Part shown: in pieces, positions 22,195 through 31,091 of the stretch | How positions within the stretch are numbered: position 1 is the first letter of the stretch | Layout: each line of letters begins with the position of its first letter | From: Oscillospiraceae bacterium | GTDB taxonomy: Bacteria; Bacillota; Clostridia; Oscillospirales; Oscillospiraceae | Assembly (NCBI GenBank): GCA_017428565.1 | Contig: JAFRQP010000087.1 | Location: forward strand, 1 to 43,566 | Direction of reading: 5' to 3' | DNA length: 43,566 nt | The notes under the pieces: generated by a model | Told to the model about the DNA's origin: nothing | The model's input: only the letters and a program-made list of their open reading frames with translations | Databases searched by the model: none | Translations under genes and position numbers: made by a program

Positions 22195-23009
22195 TTCTGC
22201 TCCTCCCCTCTGATCTCCGCAAGGGCCTCCTGCAGCTGCCTGTCATTTGGCGCGGCTCCGTGCCAGGCGCAGTCCCCCTCCATGAAGGAGACGCCCTTGC
22301 CCTTCACCGTATTGGCAATCAGCACGCTGGGTTTTCCCTTGAAACACTCCGCCAGCCGGTATGCCGCAAGGATCTGCTCCATGTCGTGGCCGTCCAGCTC
22401 GATCACATGCCAGCCAAAAGCCCGGAACTTTGCGCAGAGATCCCCCAGGTCTTTGATCTCCTCCGTCGTCCCGTCCAGCTGGACGTGGTTGTAGTCCACG
22501 ATGGCGCAGAGATTGTCCAACCCGTGCTGGGCCGCGGTCATCACCGCCTCCCAAATCTGGCCCTCCTGCAGCTCCCCGTCTCCCAGCAGACAGAAGACCC
22601 GATTGTCCCTGCCTTGCAGACGAAAACCAAGCGCCAGGCCGTTTGCAATGGATAGCCCCTGACCCAGAGAGCCGCTGGAGCAGTCCAGGCCCGGCGTGCT
22701 CCCCCGGTGGGGATGCCCCTGCAGGATGCTGCCAAGCCGGCGCAGGGTCCACAGTTCTTCCACCGGGAAAAAGCCCTTTCGGGCCAGCACGCTGTACAGC
22801 ACCGGGGCGGCGTGGCCCTTGGAGAGGATAAAACGGTCCCGGCCCTCCCAATCCGGCCGACTGGGATCCACCCGAAGGAAGCCTCCGAAATACAGTCCCA
22901 CCAGCAGATCCGCAGCGGAAAGTGACCCGCCGGGATGGCCCGATCCTGCCCGGTTCACCATGGTCAGAATATCACAGCGGACGGTTCTGCTCATTTCCAG
23001 CAAATTCAT
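22191..23009 (-). CDS. Transketolase, N-terminal subunit
   Basis: The 272-residue thiamine-diphosphate-binding half: GHPGGSLSAADLLVGLYF, FILSKGHAAPVLYSVLA, SSGSLGQGLSIANGLALG, and the TPP/Mg motif GDGELQEGQIWEA followed by DYNHVQLDG. It overlaps both neighbours by 4 bases, so acn, tktN and tktC are probably translated as a coupled unit. The substrate pair is not evident from sequence. Confidence 0.93.
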   Translation of the reverse strand: MNLLEMSRTVRCDILTMVNRAGSGHPGGSLSAADLLVGLYFGGFLRVDPSRPDWEGRDRFILSKGHAAPVLYSVLARKGFFPVEELWTLRRLGSILQGHPHRGSTPGLDCSSGSLGQGLSIANGLALGFRLQGRDNRVFCLLGDGELQEGQIWEAVMTAAQHGLDNLCAIVDYNHVQLDGTTEEIKDLGDLCAKFRAFGWHVIELDGHDMEQILAAYRLAECFKGKPSVLIANTVKGKGVSFMEGDCAWHGAAPNDRQLQEALAEIRGEEQK

Positions 23010-24958
23010 GTCGTTTTTTTACCTCCTTGCGCCTTTTGTTTCAGATCGTTCAGCGCCCCGCCGAGACGCAGCACTCGTTTTTCATATTCGTTTGCATCCA
23101 GTCGCGCCGGGATGGCGAGATCCCTGCCCGGCAGCTCCAGCAGCAGCTCGCCCCGCTCCAGGCCCTGCAGCACATTGCGCAGCACAAAGCGCTCGCCCTG
23201 CCGCAAAAGCGCAACATCCTCCTGCCGGGCGAAGGTAAGGGGCAGAATGCCGTAGTTGATCAGATTCTCCCGGTGGATCCGGGCATAGCTCCGCGCAAGC
23301 ACCAGCTCTACGCCCAGAAACATGGGGAGCAGCGCCGCGCTTTCTCTGCTTGAGCCCTGGCCGTAATTCTCCCCGCCTACGATGGCCGAGCAGCCCGCCG
23401 CCCGGGCCCGGGCCGCGTAGCCCGGATCCAGATAAAGAAATGTATGCTCCGCAAGGCGCGGAATATCGGCGTTCACCCGGTTGGTCTCCGGTGTGGAGGG
23501 AATGATATCGTCGGTGGTGATGCCGTCCCCGGTTATGATGCCAATGACACCCTCGATCCGATCCCGCAGGGGGCCGCGGGTGGGCAGCTCGCTGATGCCC
23601 GGGCCGCGCAGAATGGGCCTGTCCCGCCGGCCCCGTGGATCCGACGGTCGAAGCAGGGCCGAATCGTCCACCGGCGCGGAGAGCGGCTCCTCCACCGGCT
23701 CAAAGTGCTCCGGCAGGAGCTCCCGCGGGTCTGTCAGGCGCCCCGTAACGGCGGTGGCCGCTGCGGTCTCCGGACTGACCAGATAGACGGAGGCGTCCTT
23801 GCTTCCGCTGCGGCCGGGGAAATTGCGGTTGCTGGTGCGGACCGTCACCCCCTGATGGGGCGGAACCTGGCCGATGCCGATGCAGGGGCCGCAAGAGCAC
23901 TCCAGGATTCTGGCTCCGGCGTCCAGCAGCACCTGCAGCACGCCGGTGTCCAAAAGCTGCCGCAGCACCTGGCGGCTGCCGGGTCCCACCGTAAGGTCGA
24001 TATCGGGGTGGACCTTCCTTCCCCGCAGGATCTGGGCGGCGCGGGCGATATCCTGGAAGCTGCCGTTGGTGCAGCTGCCGATGAACACGCTGTCGGGGCG
24101 CAGTTCTGTCTCCCGCACGGGGGCCACATTGTCCGGCATGCTGGGACGGGCCACCAGCGGCTCAAGCATGCTCAAATCCAGCTCCAGCTCCTCGTCATAC
24201 ACCGCGCCCTCGTCCGCCTTCAGCGGGATGTAGTCCTCCTCCCGCTGCTGGGCCCGCAGGAAGGCGCGGGTGTTCTCGTCGGAGGGGAAGATGCCGGTAT
24301 AGGCGCCGGTCTCGATGCTCATATTGCAGAGAGTCTGCCGCTGGGACACCGAGAGGCCCCCAACGCCCTCCCCCGTAAACTCCAGAATATAGCCCCGACC
24401 TCCCGAAACACGCAGACGCCTCAGCAGCTCCAGCGCAGCATCCTTGGCAGAGCAGCCCGGCCGCAGCGCGCCGCGCAGGCGGATGTTCATGATCCGGGGC
24501 ATGGACATGCGAAAGCCCATGCCCAGAGTGCTCTCCGCCACCGTCAGCCCACCGCTGCCGATGGCCAGCATCCCCAGCGCACCGCTGGTGGGCGTATGGC
24601 TGTCGCTCCCCAGGAGCGTCTTGCCGGGGGCGGCAAATCGCTGGCATTGCAGAAAGTGGCAGATCCCGTTGCCGTTTTTGGAGAAGATCGCCCCGTAATG
24701 CTCCGCAGTAGTCTTCAGAAAGCGGTGATCGTCGGCGCTCTCGGCGTCGGTCTCCACGGTCTTGTGGTCCGCATAGACGCACATGCGCTCGACTCCCAGG
24801 CGCTCCGGGCCCACCGCGTCCAGGAACTGACACACCAGAATCCCGGTGAGGTCCTGGGTCAGGGTCTGGTCGATGCGCAGGAGGATGGGGCACCCGCGTT
24901 CCAAAGTGCCCTCCAGCAGATGGGAAAGGATGATCTTTTCACTGACTGTATAAGGCAT
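23006..24958 (-). CDS. Aconitase-family hydratase (fused large and small domains)
   Basis: The 650-residue protein joins an aconitase core with a swivel domain, the ~640-residue form of aconitate hydratase seen in many anaerobes. The [4Fe-4S] ligands are Cys in GSCTNGSF and CSCGPCIG. SDSHTPTSGALGMLA is the substrate loop and GGENYGQGSSRESAAL lies in the swivel domain. Aconitase converts citrate to isocitrate, but homologues act on related acids. I start at ATG 24958 with AGGAGG upstream; the open frame extends upstream into larA but lacks homology there. It heads a coupled operon with the split transketolase. Confidence 0.88.
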   Translation of the reverse strand: MPYTVSEKIILSHLLEGTLERGCPILLRIDQTLTQDLTGILVCQFLDAVGPERLGVERMCVYADHKTVETDAESADDHRFLKTTAEHYGAIFSKNGNGICHFLQCQRFAAPGKTLLGSDSHTPTSGALGMLAIGSGGLTVAESTLGMGFRMSMPRIMNIRLRGALRPGCSAKDAALELLRRLRVSGGRGYILEFTGEGVGGLSVSQRQTLCNMSIETGAYTGIFPSDENTRAFLRAQQREEDYIPLKADEGAVYDEELELDLSMLEPLVARPSMPDNVAPVRETELRPDSVFIGSCTNGSFQDIARAAQILRGRKVHPDIDLTVGPGSRQVLRQLLDTGVLQVLLDAGARILECSCGPCIGIGQVPPHQGVTVRTSNRNFPGRSGSKDASVYLVSPETAAATAVTGRLTDPRELLPEHFEPVEEPLSAPVDDSALLRPSDPRGRRDRPILRGPGISELPTRGPLRDRIEGVIGIITGDGITTDDIIPSTPETNRVNADIPRLAEHTFLYLDPGYAARARAAGCSAIVGGENYGQGSSRESAALLPMFLGVELVLARSYARIHRENLINYGILPLTFARQEDVALLRQGERFVLRNVLQGLERGELLLELPGRDLAIPARLDANEYEKRVLRLGGALNDLKQKAQGGKKTT

Positions 24959-24986
24959 GGCATAGCCTCCTGTCCTTGAGTTTGAT

Positions 24987-25031
24987 AAAACAAAACGTGC
25001 CCGGTCTCCGCTTATGTCGGAGCCAGGCACG
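24987..25031 (-). terminator. Terminator at the end of larA
   Basis: On the minus strand a 14-bp stem with one bulge (25018-25031 with 24996-25010) has a 7-nt loop and a TTTTGTTTT tail. The larA stop codon lies in the loop, so the hairpin overlaps the last larA codons. It probably limits read-through into acn. Confidence 0.85.
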
Positions 25032-26268
25032 GCAGTGTGGAGCCGGCGCAGGGCATGGCAAGCACCCGGGCCTGTCGGCCCAGGTGGGCAAAAGCCGCGT
25101 CCAGCGCAGCCTGGGCGGAGGGCTGGGGCGTCAGAAGCACGGAACGCACCAGGGACTCCTCCATCTCCGAAACCAGGAAAACCTGCGCCTTGCACAGCAC
25201 GCGGGCAATAGCCGCCGCCTTATGGGCGCCAAGCCGGAAGCCCTCTCGCCGGTAGCGTTCCAGAATCTCCTCCGGTGAGGCGGCGCCGGTCATCCATTCC
25301 CGGAAGACCTCTCCGCCCAATCCCTCCCGACAGGAGCCGACGAGGATGATGACACCTCCCTCCCGCACCGCGCGAGAGGCATTGTCCAGCGCTTTCTGGG
25401 TCTGGTACAGGTTCAGATCCTTCGGCGCCCCGCCCTGACTGGCGATGACGATATCCGCGGGCGTTTTCAGCTCCCTGCGGTAAACCAGATCCAAAAAGGC
25501 GCAGAGCCGCCTGTGAGCGGCGATAAGCTCGCCCGCCTCGGCCCGCAGGATCTCCTTGTGCTCGCCCAGCACCACGTTGAGGATGAAATCCACGCCGCAT
25601 ATGGCGGCGGCCTCCTCCAGATCCTGCCGGACAGGATTGGCCGCGAGTTCTCCGGCACATGCGCCGGGAAGGAGCATCCTGCCGTGATTGTTCTCTATGG
25701 CGGAAAGGGTGGAGCAGCCGGGCATGATGGCCTTGGCCCCGCCGGAATAGCCGGCGAAGTAGTGATACTCCACATTGCCCAGGCAGATCCTCCGATTTGC
25801 TTCCGCAACCCGGCGGGTGATATTCACCGGCGTTCCCGCCGCCGTCCTGCCCAGATAAAGGCAGTCGTCAGGATCGCTGTCCGCGCAGCAGATTTCCGCC
25901 CAGGCCCGCTCACCCGCCAGGCGGCGGCGCTCCACATCCGTATGGTGGCGGTGGGTCGCACAGGCGAAGACCAGAGTGATGTCCTCCCGGCGGATCCCCG
26001 CGGCGTACAGCTCGTCCAGCAGCACGGGCATGACCCTGGCGGTAGGCATGGGACGGGTCACGTCGCTTGTCACAATGGCAACGGTCTCCCCCGGGCGCAC
26101 AAGCTCCCGCAGCGGTGGGCTGCCAACAGGCTCCCGCAGGGCGCGGCGCAGCTCCTCCTCTTCGCTGCCGGCGCGCTGCACCGGCGCAGCCCGGAGGACG
26201 CCCATCAGATTTTCCTCCGGCAGCGAAACAGACTGCGTTCCGCTGCCGAAGCCGAATTCCAGGTTCAT
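25012..26268 (-). CDS. larA: LarA-family nickel-pincer 2-hydroxyacid racemase/epimerase
   Basis: The 418-residue protein has TSDVTRPMP (Asp69, Arg72), ATHRHHT (His106), HYFAGYSGGAKAIMPG (His169, Lys179) and ENNHGR (His195). His169, Lys179 and His195 keep a constant offset of five from the Ni-pincer residues of Lactiplantibacillus LarA. The cofactor is attached to the lysine. Homologues racemise lactate, malate, phenyllactate and other 2-hydroxyacids. The cofactor-making genes larB, larC and larE are not in this window. The gene follows rpoN by 4 bases, so it is cotranscribed with it. Confidence 0.88.
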   Translation of the reverse strand: MNLEFGFGSGTQSVSLPEENLMGVLRAAPVQRAGSEEEELRRALREPVGSPPLRELVRPGETVAIVTSDVTRPMPTARVMPVLLDELYAAGIRREDITLVFACATHRHHTDVERRRLAGERAWAEICCADSDPDDCLYLGRTAAGTPVNITRRVAEANRRICLGNVEYHYFAGYSGGAKAIMPGCSTLSAIENNHGRMLLPGACAGELAANPVRQDLEEAAAICGVDFILNVVLGEHKEILRAEAGELIAAHRRLCAFLDLVYRRELKTPADIVIASQGGAPKDLNLYQTQKALDNASRAVREGGVIILVGSCREGLGGEVFREWMTGAASPEEILERYRREGFRLGAHKAAAIARVLCKAQVFLVSEMEESLVRSVLLTPQPSAQAALDAAFAHLGRQARVLAMPCAGSTLPCLAPT

Positions 26269-26272
26269 ACTC

Positions 26273-27646
26273 TTACCCCTTCTGCTTCAGGTGGCCTTCG
26301 GCCCGTTCCCGCCGCGCTGTGGAGCTTGGGATCCCGCAGGATACCCGGTACTGGGCCACTGTGCGCCGGGCGATATAGATCCCCTCGGCGGCTAGCCGCT
26401 CCCGCAGCTTTTCATCGCTGTAGGGTCGGTTCTTGTCCTCCCCTTCCACCAGCTGGCAGATCCGCCGACGGATAGCCTGGGCGGAAATGTCCTGATCGCC
26501 TGTGGAACGGCTGAAGAGCTTTTGGATGGGATAGCTTCCCCGCCAGCACTGGAGAACCTTGCCCCGCAGGGCGCGTGAAACCGTGGACACGTGCAGATCC
26601 AGCCGCTCTGCCAGAAGAGAGAGGGTCATGGGCGCCAAATCCTCCCGGGTGCCCAGGAAGAAGGGCCGCTGCAGCTCCAGAATAGTCTCCACACAGCGCC
26701 GCAGGGTGTTTCCCCGGCGAGCCAGACTGTCCATCAGCCACTTGGCCTGCTGGATCTTCTTCTGCAGATAAGCGTGGACCTCCTCGTCCTCGCTGCTCTC
26801 ATAAAGCTGCGCATAGGTCCGGTTCAGAGAGAGACGGGGCAGAAAATAGTCGTTGACGAGCACCTGCAGATTCTCTCCCTCTCGCAGCACCAGCACATCC
26901 GGCCGGACATACTGGACCGGCTCACGCCCGGCAAAGCTGCGGCAGGGCTTGGGATCCAGAGACGCGATCACCCGCGCCGCCTGCTCCACCTCCGCCTCGG
27001 AAACGCGAAGGCTGTGGGCAATGGCGCGATAGCGTCGCTCGCCCAGAGCGCTCAAATGCTCCCGGCAGATCCGCTCTGCCAGGGGCTGGGACGGCCTCCT
27101 GCGCTGCAGCTGCAGCAGCAGACACTCCGCCAGGCTCCTGGCGCCCACGCCTGCAGGCTCCAGGCTCTGAAGCGTCTCCACCGCCGTCTCCAGCAGATCT
27201 CCTGGGATCCTGCGGTCCAGCAGGTCCTCCAGATCCTCCGGATCCAGGTAGCCGTTCTCGTCCAGCAGCCGGCAAAGATACTCCGTCAGCGCCTCCAGCG
27301 GCCGGGGAAGGTGAAGCCGCTGCAGCTGATCCCGCAGGAAGAAGAACAGGCTCTCCAGCTCCTGGGGCAGCGCGCCGGGCTCCTGGGCCGGGTCCACCGC
27401 CGCCAGAGACGCGCCGGGGCTCACCGCCCGGCTGTCCAGCCAGCGGAAGCGCTGCAGAAGCTCCGCCGCTTCCTTTTCCCGCCGGGCGGAATCCTCCGCC
27501 TCCAGCACTGGATTCTCCTCCAGGCTGCGGTTGAGAAAATCCTGCAGCTCCTCTGCGTTCATCTGCAGGACGGAGAGCGACTGCAGCATCTCCGGCGTCA
27601 GGTGCAGTTCCTGCCGCAGCTGTTGTTCCAGATGAAAGAAATCCAT
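26273..27646 (-). CDS. rpoN: RNA polymerase sigma-54 factor
   Basis: The 457-residue protein has an N-terminal Gln-rich activator-interacting region (LEQQLRQELHLTPEMLQSL), an acidic middle, the core-binding domain, and the C-terminal RpoN box ARRTVAQYR. I start at ATG 27646, with AAAGGAGG upstream. Sigma-54 needs an AAA+ activator, and one is encoded 1.4 kb away across prpF. Five sigma-54-type promoters lie within the next 10 kb. Having rpoN inside a catabolic cluster, cotranscribed with larA, is unusual, since it is generally a global gene. Confidence 0.95.
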   Translation of the reverse strand: MDFFHLEQQLRQELHLTPEMLQSLSVLQMNAEELQDFLNRSLEENPVLEAEDSARREKEAAELLQRFRWLDSRAVSPGASLAAVDPAQEPGALPQELESLFFFLRDQLQRLHLPRPLEALTEYLCRLLDENGYLDPEDLEDLLDRRIPGDLLETAVETLQSLEPAGVGARSLAECLLLQLQRRRPSQPLAERICREHLSALGERRYRAIAHSLRVSEAEVEQAARVIASLDPKPCRSFAGREPVQYVRPDVLVLREGENLQVLVNDYFLPRLSLNRTYAQLYESSEDEEVHAYLQKKIQQAKWLMDSLARRGNTLRRCVETILELQRPFFLGTREDLAPMTLSLLAERLDLHVSTVSRALRGKVLQCWRGSYPIQKLFSRSTGDQDISAQAIRRRICQLVEGEDKNRPYSDEKLRERLAAEGIYIARRTVAQYRVSCGIPSSTARRERAEGHLKQKG

Positions 27647-27689
27647 TCGCTCTCCTCCTTTCAAGCAGGGGCTGCCTGCGTTTTTCTCT

Positions 27690-27695
27690 ATTGTA
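27690..27695 (-). promoter_or_regulatory. Extended -10 promoter for rpoN-larA
   Basis: On the minus strand TGTGA-TACAAT. The -35 is poor. The predicted start is near 27683. Confidence 0.5.
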
Positions 27696-27725
27696 TCACA
27701 AAATCTGCCGCAAAAACCGTCTCGT

Positions 27726-28883
27726 TTACAGCCTGTCGTTCTTCACGTAGCAGATGCCGTCCATGATCCGGCGTGAGGTGCGCTCATAGGCAAGAGACGC
27801 AAAGCGCGTCCCCTCCGGATCCTCGGCGCGGGCGTCCACGGTGATGATGCCGCCGGGATGGCCGATGCGCAGCACGCCCCGTTCCCGGGCCTCGGGAGAG
27901 AGAAGCTTGTACACCAGAGTGCCGGGGATCCTGGCCGCGGCGCCGGTGCAGACCGTACCGGTGCCGGGATAAGTCTTGTGCATGTGGAGCATGAAGCTGA
28001 GGCGGCTCACAAGATCCACCTGCTCCGCCCGGACGGTGCTGCCGTCGTTTGCCACCAGATAATCGGCGCTGGGACTCACGATGGCGAAGAAGGGCACGTA
28101 GGCGCTCTTCTCCGTGGCCTCCCGCAAGGTGGCGGCCATGCCGATCTTCACGGTACAGGTGGCGCGGATGGCCTCGATCTTGTCGGTCAGAGCCTTGTCG
28201 GCCTCGATCTCGGAGCAGGTCTCCGTCCCGCGCAGGCCCAGGCTGGAAGCCTCGATGAAAACCAGGACGTTGCCCGCATCCACGATGGAGACCTCGAAAT
28301 CGCCGTAGCCCTCCACGTGGACCAGATCCGTGGGATTTCCGGTGGGAAGAAGCTTGCCGGTGGTGGAGCCCACGGTATTGTGGAAGTCCAGCAGGATCCG
28401 GGCGCCGGTGCCGGGAACCCCGGCGATGCGGCAGTCCCCCATGGCGGCGGCCTTGCCGTCCTTCACCGGCACGTCGGCATAGAGGATGCAGTTGGTGTTC
28501 ACCTGGTGGATGCGCACCCGGGTCACAGGCTCCACCGCGGCCACAAGGCCCTCGTCAATGGCAAAAGGGCCCACGCCGGCGGAAATGTTGCCGCAGTTTC
28601 CGCCGTAGTCGATCAGCTCCGTGTCGAAGCTGACCTGGGCGAAGGTATAGTCTACATCCGCCCCATCGCAGCTCGGCGGGCCGATGATGGCAAGCTTGCT
28701 GGTGAGTACATCCGCGCCGCCCAGGCCATCGATCTCCCGACGGTCGGGGGTTCCGAATATACCCCGGATCACCCTTGCCCGGGCCTCCGGATCCTTGGGA
28801 AGTTCGTTCTCCTTGATGAAAATGCCCTTGCTGGTGCCGCCGCGCTGAATGACCACGCGGTAGGGCGTCATATCTGAATACAT
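27726..28883 (-). CDS. PrpF-family isomerase (2-methylaconitate / methylitaconate isomerase type)
   Basis: The 385-residue protein has RGGTSKGIF near the N-terminus, Lys63 in LTSKLAIIG and Cys97 in GGNCGN, corresponding to the catalytic pair of PrpF. It belongs to the diaminopimelate-epimerase fold. Related enzymes move a double bond next to carboxylates: PrpF (2-methyl-trans- to cis-aconitate) and Mii of Eubacterium barkeri (3-methylitaconate to 2,3-dimethylmaleate). In this context itaconate/citraconate isomerisation is plausible, but the substrate is not proven. A sigma-54 promoter lies about 80 bases upstream. It is divergent from the activator gene. Confidence 0.88.
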   Translation of the reverse strand: MYSDMTPYRVVIQRGGTSKGIFIKENELPKDPEARARVIRGIFGTPDRREIDGLGGADVLTSKLAIIGPPSCDGADVDYTFAQVSFDTELIDYGGNCGNISAGVGPFAIDEGLVAAVEPVTRVRIHQVNTNCILYADVPVKDGKAAAMGDCRIAGVPGTGARILLDFHNTVGSTTGKLLPTGNPTDLVHVEGYGDFEVSIVDAGNVLVFIEASSLGLRGTETCSEIEADKALTDKIEAIRATCTVKIGMAATLREATEKSAYVPFFAIVSPSADYLVANDGSTVRAEQVDLVSRLSFMLHMHKTYPGTGTVCTGAAARIPGTLVYKLLSPEARERGVLRIGHPGGIITVDARAEDPEGTRFASLAYERTSRRIMDGICYVKNDRL

Positions 28884-28961
28884 AGGATCATCCTTTCCTT
28901 GCCGGGGAAGCCCGCTTCCCCCCCATAATGGCCGCTGAAACAGGCGGCACTATTCTTTCTT

Positions 28962-28979
28962 AAGCAAAATTTATGCCAA
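28962..28979 (-). promoter_or_regulatory. Sigma-54 promoter of the PrpF-family gene
   Basis: On the minus strand TTGGCATAAATTTTGCTT matches the sigma-54 consensus TTGGCAyr-N4-TTGCw. GG and GC are separated by exactly 10 bases. The start should be near 28952. Confidence 0.9.
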
Positions 28980-29020
28980 CTTTATTTTTCAGAGATGGCC
29001 GGAAGCTGGTTTTCCGCCGC

Positions 29021-29047
29021 TGTTTCATGTTATACTGAATTGAAACA
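29021..29047. promoter_or_regulatory. Candidate activator site (TGTTTCA-N13-TGAAACA)
   Basis: A perfect inverted repeat lies about 80 bases upstream of the predicted sigma-54 start for prpF, a normal enhancer distance. It encloses TATACT (29031-29036), which could be the -10 of the activator gene itself, so binding could also repress the activator's own transcription. Confidence 0.6.
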
Positions 29048-29067
29048 CAGGAAGGGAGGCCGGGACC

Positions 29068-31023
29068 ATGCAGAACCGAAGCACCAGAAGCAGCCTGTCC
29101 GTCAGCGAACCCATGACCGTCGCCATCATCGCCACCTACCCCAAGCTCTCCAGCATGCTGAAGAACCTGGTGAAGGGGACGAACATCACCATCATCGACA
29201 TTTACGCTTCCTTTGACGATGCCGTGCAGGAAGCCCGCCGCATCGCCGACAAGGTGGACATCATCATCAGCAAGGGCGGCACCGGCAAGTATATCAAGGA
29301 CAATGTGCCCATTCCCGTCGTGCTGGTTCCCATCTCCCCTTTCGACCTGCTCTCCACCCTGCGGACGCTGCCGGAGAAAAGCGGCAAGGTGGCTTTTGTC
29401 AACTACCAGCGGCCGATTTTCGAGACGGAGCAGGTGGCCGCCATCTGCGGCCGGGAGATCGTGCAGTACCAGTTTCACAACCACCAGGATCTGGAACAGC
29501 TGGCCGCCCAGGTCAAGGCTGACGGCTGCACCGTCTACGTAGGCGGCGCGGAGGGCGTGAAAAACGCCGCGCTGGTGGATCTGCCGGCAGTGGAAATCGA
29601 GATCGGCGAGGAGAGCGCCTACCGCGTCATGCAGGAGGCGGTGGACGTGATCCAGAACGCACGGGAAGAGAAAAAACGCGCCCTGCGCCTGCGCCGCGCC
29701 TTCGACGCCCTGGCGGAAGGCATCTGCGTGGCGGACGAGGAGGGCAAGATTTCGGTGTTCAACCCCGCGCTTGCCCGCATGTTCGGCATGAGCCGCCGCA
29801 GTCTGGTGGGACAGAGCATTTACGACACCCCGGTGGGAAGCTCCGCCATCCGATCCTTCGACCGCTTCGACAAGCGCACCGACCAGCTGGAGCAGGTGCG
29901 GGACATCACCGTGAACGCAAACCACATCCCCATCTATCTGAATCGGGAATTTATCGGCACCGTCAGCACCTATCAGGACGTGAGCCGCATCCAGCTGCTG
30001 GAGGGGCAGATCCGCCGTCAGCTGAGCCAGAAGGGCTTCGTGGCCAAATACAGCTTTGACGATATCCTGGGCACCTCCCCCGGGCTGATACGCGCCAAAA
30101 CCCTGGCCGGGCTCTACGCCCGCACCACCGCCCCCGTGCTGTTGGAGGGAGAATCGGGCACCGGCAAGGAGCTTTTCGCCCACAGCATCCATAACGCCAG
30201 CAAATATGCCTCCGGCCCCTTCGTCACCGTCAACTGCGCCGCCATCCCCGAGCAGCTGCTGGAAAGCGAGCTTTTCGGCTACGCCCCGGGAGCCTTCACC
30301 GGAGCGCGTAAGGAGGGCAAGCCCGGCCTGTTTGAGCTGGCCCACAACGGCACCATCTTCCTGGACGAGATCGGAGAAATGCCCAAATACCTGCAGTCCC
30401 GGCTGCTGCGGGTCCTGCAGGAGAAAGAGATCATGCGGGTGGGCGACAACAAGATCACCTCCGTAAACTGCCGCATCATCAGCGCCACCAACAAAAATCT
30501 CCTGCGCATGGTACAGCAGGACGAGTTCCGGCAGGATCTGTACTACCGGCTCAGCGTCTTCACGGTGGAGATCCCTCCCCTGCGGGAGCGGGGCGAGGAT
30601 CTCACATTGCTCTGCAGGCATTTTCTGGGGCGTGATTTTGAGAAGACACTCTCCCCGGAGCGGCGGGAGGAGCTGCAGCGGGAGCTGTGCCGGATGGCCT
30701 GTCACGATTGGCCCGGCAACATTCGGGAGCTCAAAAGCTATTGCGACAGGCTTTCCCTGATCCTCAGTCTGCAGGAGGATGAGCTCTCCCCGGAGCTGCT
30801 GCGAAGCGAGAGCCATTCCGACCGGGAAAGCGAGACGATCCGCTTCTGCCTGCCGGCAGATATGAGTCTGCGCCAGATGCACGATCAGGCAGAGGCGCTG
30901 TATATCGACGCGATCCTGGCCCGCTGCGGCAACAACCACAGCGAAGCCGCCCGGCAGCTGGGCATCGGCCGCACCACCCTCTGGCGCAGGCTGGAGGAGC
31001 GGAAAGATGGAAAGGAAGAATAG
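29068..31023 (+). CDS. PrpR-type sigma-54-dependent transcriptional activator
   Basis: The 651-residue protein has an N-terminal PrpR_N-like sensor (about 16-190, starting [13 protein letters not shown] and with [11 protein letters not shown]), a PAS domain (about 205-310), a AAA+ domain with Walker A GESGTGKE (361-368), the sigma-54-contacting GAFTGA loop (408-413) and Walker B FLDEIGEM, and a Fis-type helix-turn-helix at the end. PrpR_N in enteric bacteria responds to 2-methylcitrate, and the family senses tricarboxylic or branched acids. The sensed ligand here is unknown. It is divergent from prpF and close to rpoN; it is the obvious activator of the five sigma-54 promoters. Confidence 0.93.
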   Translation: MQNRSTRSSLSVSEPMTVAIIATYPKLSSMLKNLVKGTNITIIDIYASFDDAVQEARRIADKVDIIISKGGTGKYIKDNVPIPVVLVPISPFDLLSTLRTLPEKSGKVAFVNYQRPIFETEQVAAICGREIVQYQFHNHQDLEQLAAQVKADGCTVYVGGAEGVKNAALVDLPAVEIEIGEESAYRVMQEAVDVIQNAREEKKRALRLRRAFDALAEGICVADEEGKISVFNPALARMFGMSRRSLVGQSIYDTPVGSSAIRSFDRFDKRTDQLEQVRDITVNANHIPIYLNREFIGTVSTYQDVSRIQLLEGQIRRQLSQKGFVAKYSFDDILGTSPGLIRAKTLAGLYARTTAPVLLEGESGTGKELFAHSIHNASKYASGPFVTVNCAAIPEQLLESELFGYAPGAFTGARKEGKPGLFELAHNGTIFLDEIGEMPKYLQSRLLRVLQEKEIMRVGDNKITSVNCRIISATNKNLLRMVQQDEFRQDLYYRLSVFTVEIPPLRERGEDLTLLCRHFLGRDFEKTLSPERREELQRELCRMACHDWPGNIRELKSYCDRLSLILSLQEDELSPELLRSESHSDRESETIRFCLPADMSLRQMHDQAEALYIDAILARCGNNHSEAARQLGIGRTTLWRRLEERKDGKEE

Positions 31024-31035
31024 GCAGCCAAGCGC

Positions 31036-31080
31036 AAAAGCACCGTCCGACAGAGCTGTGAACTGTCGGGCGGTGCTTTT
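31036..31080. terminator. Bidirectional terminator
   Basis: An 18-bp stem with one wobble pair (31036-31053 with 31063-31080) has A- and T-runs. It lies between the convergent activator and metallo-hydrolase genes. Confidence 0.9.
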
Positions 31081-31091
31081 ACGCGTTTTCC

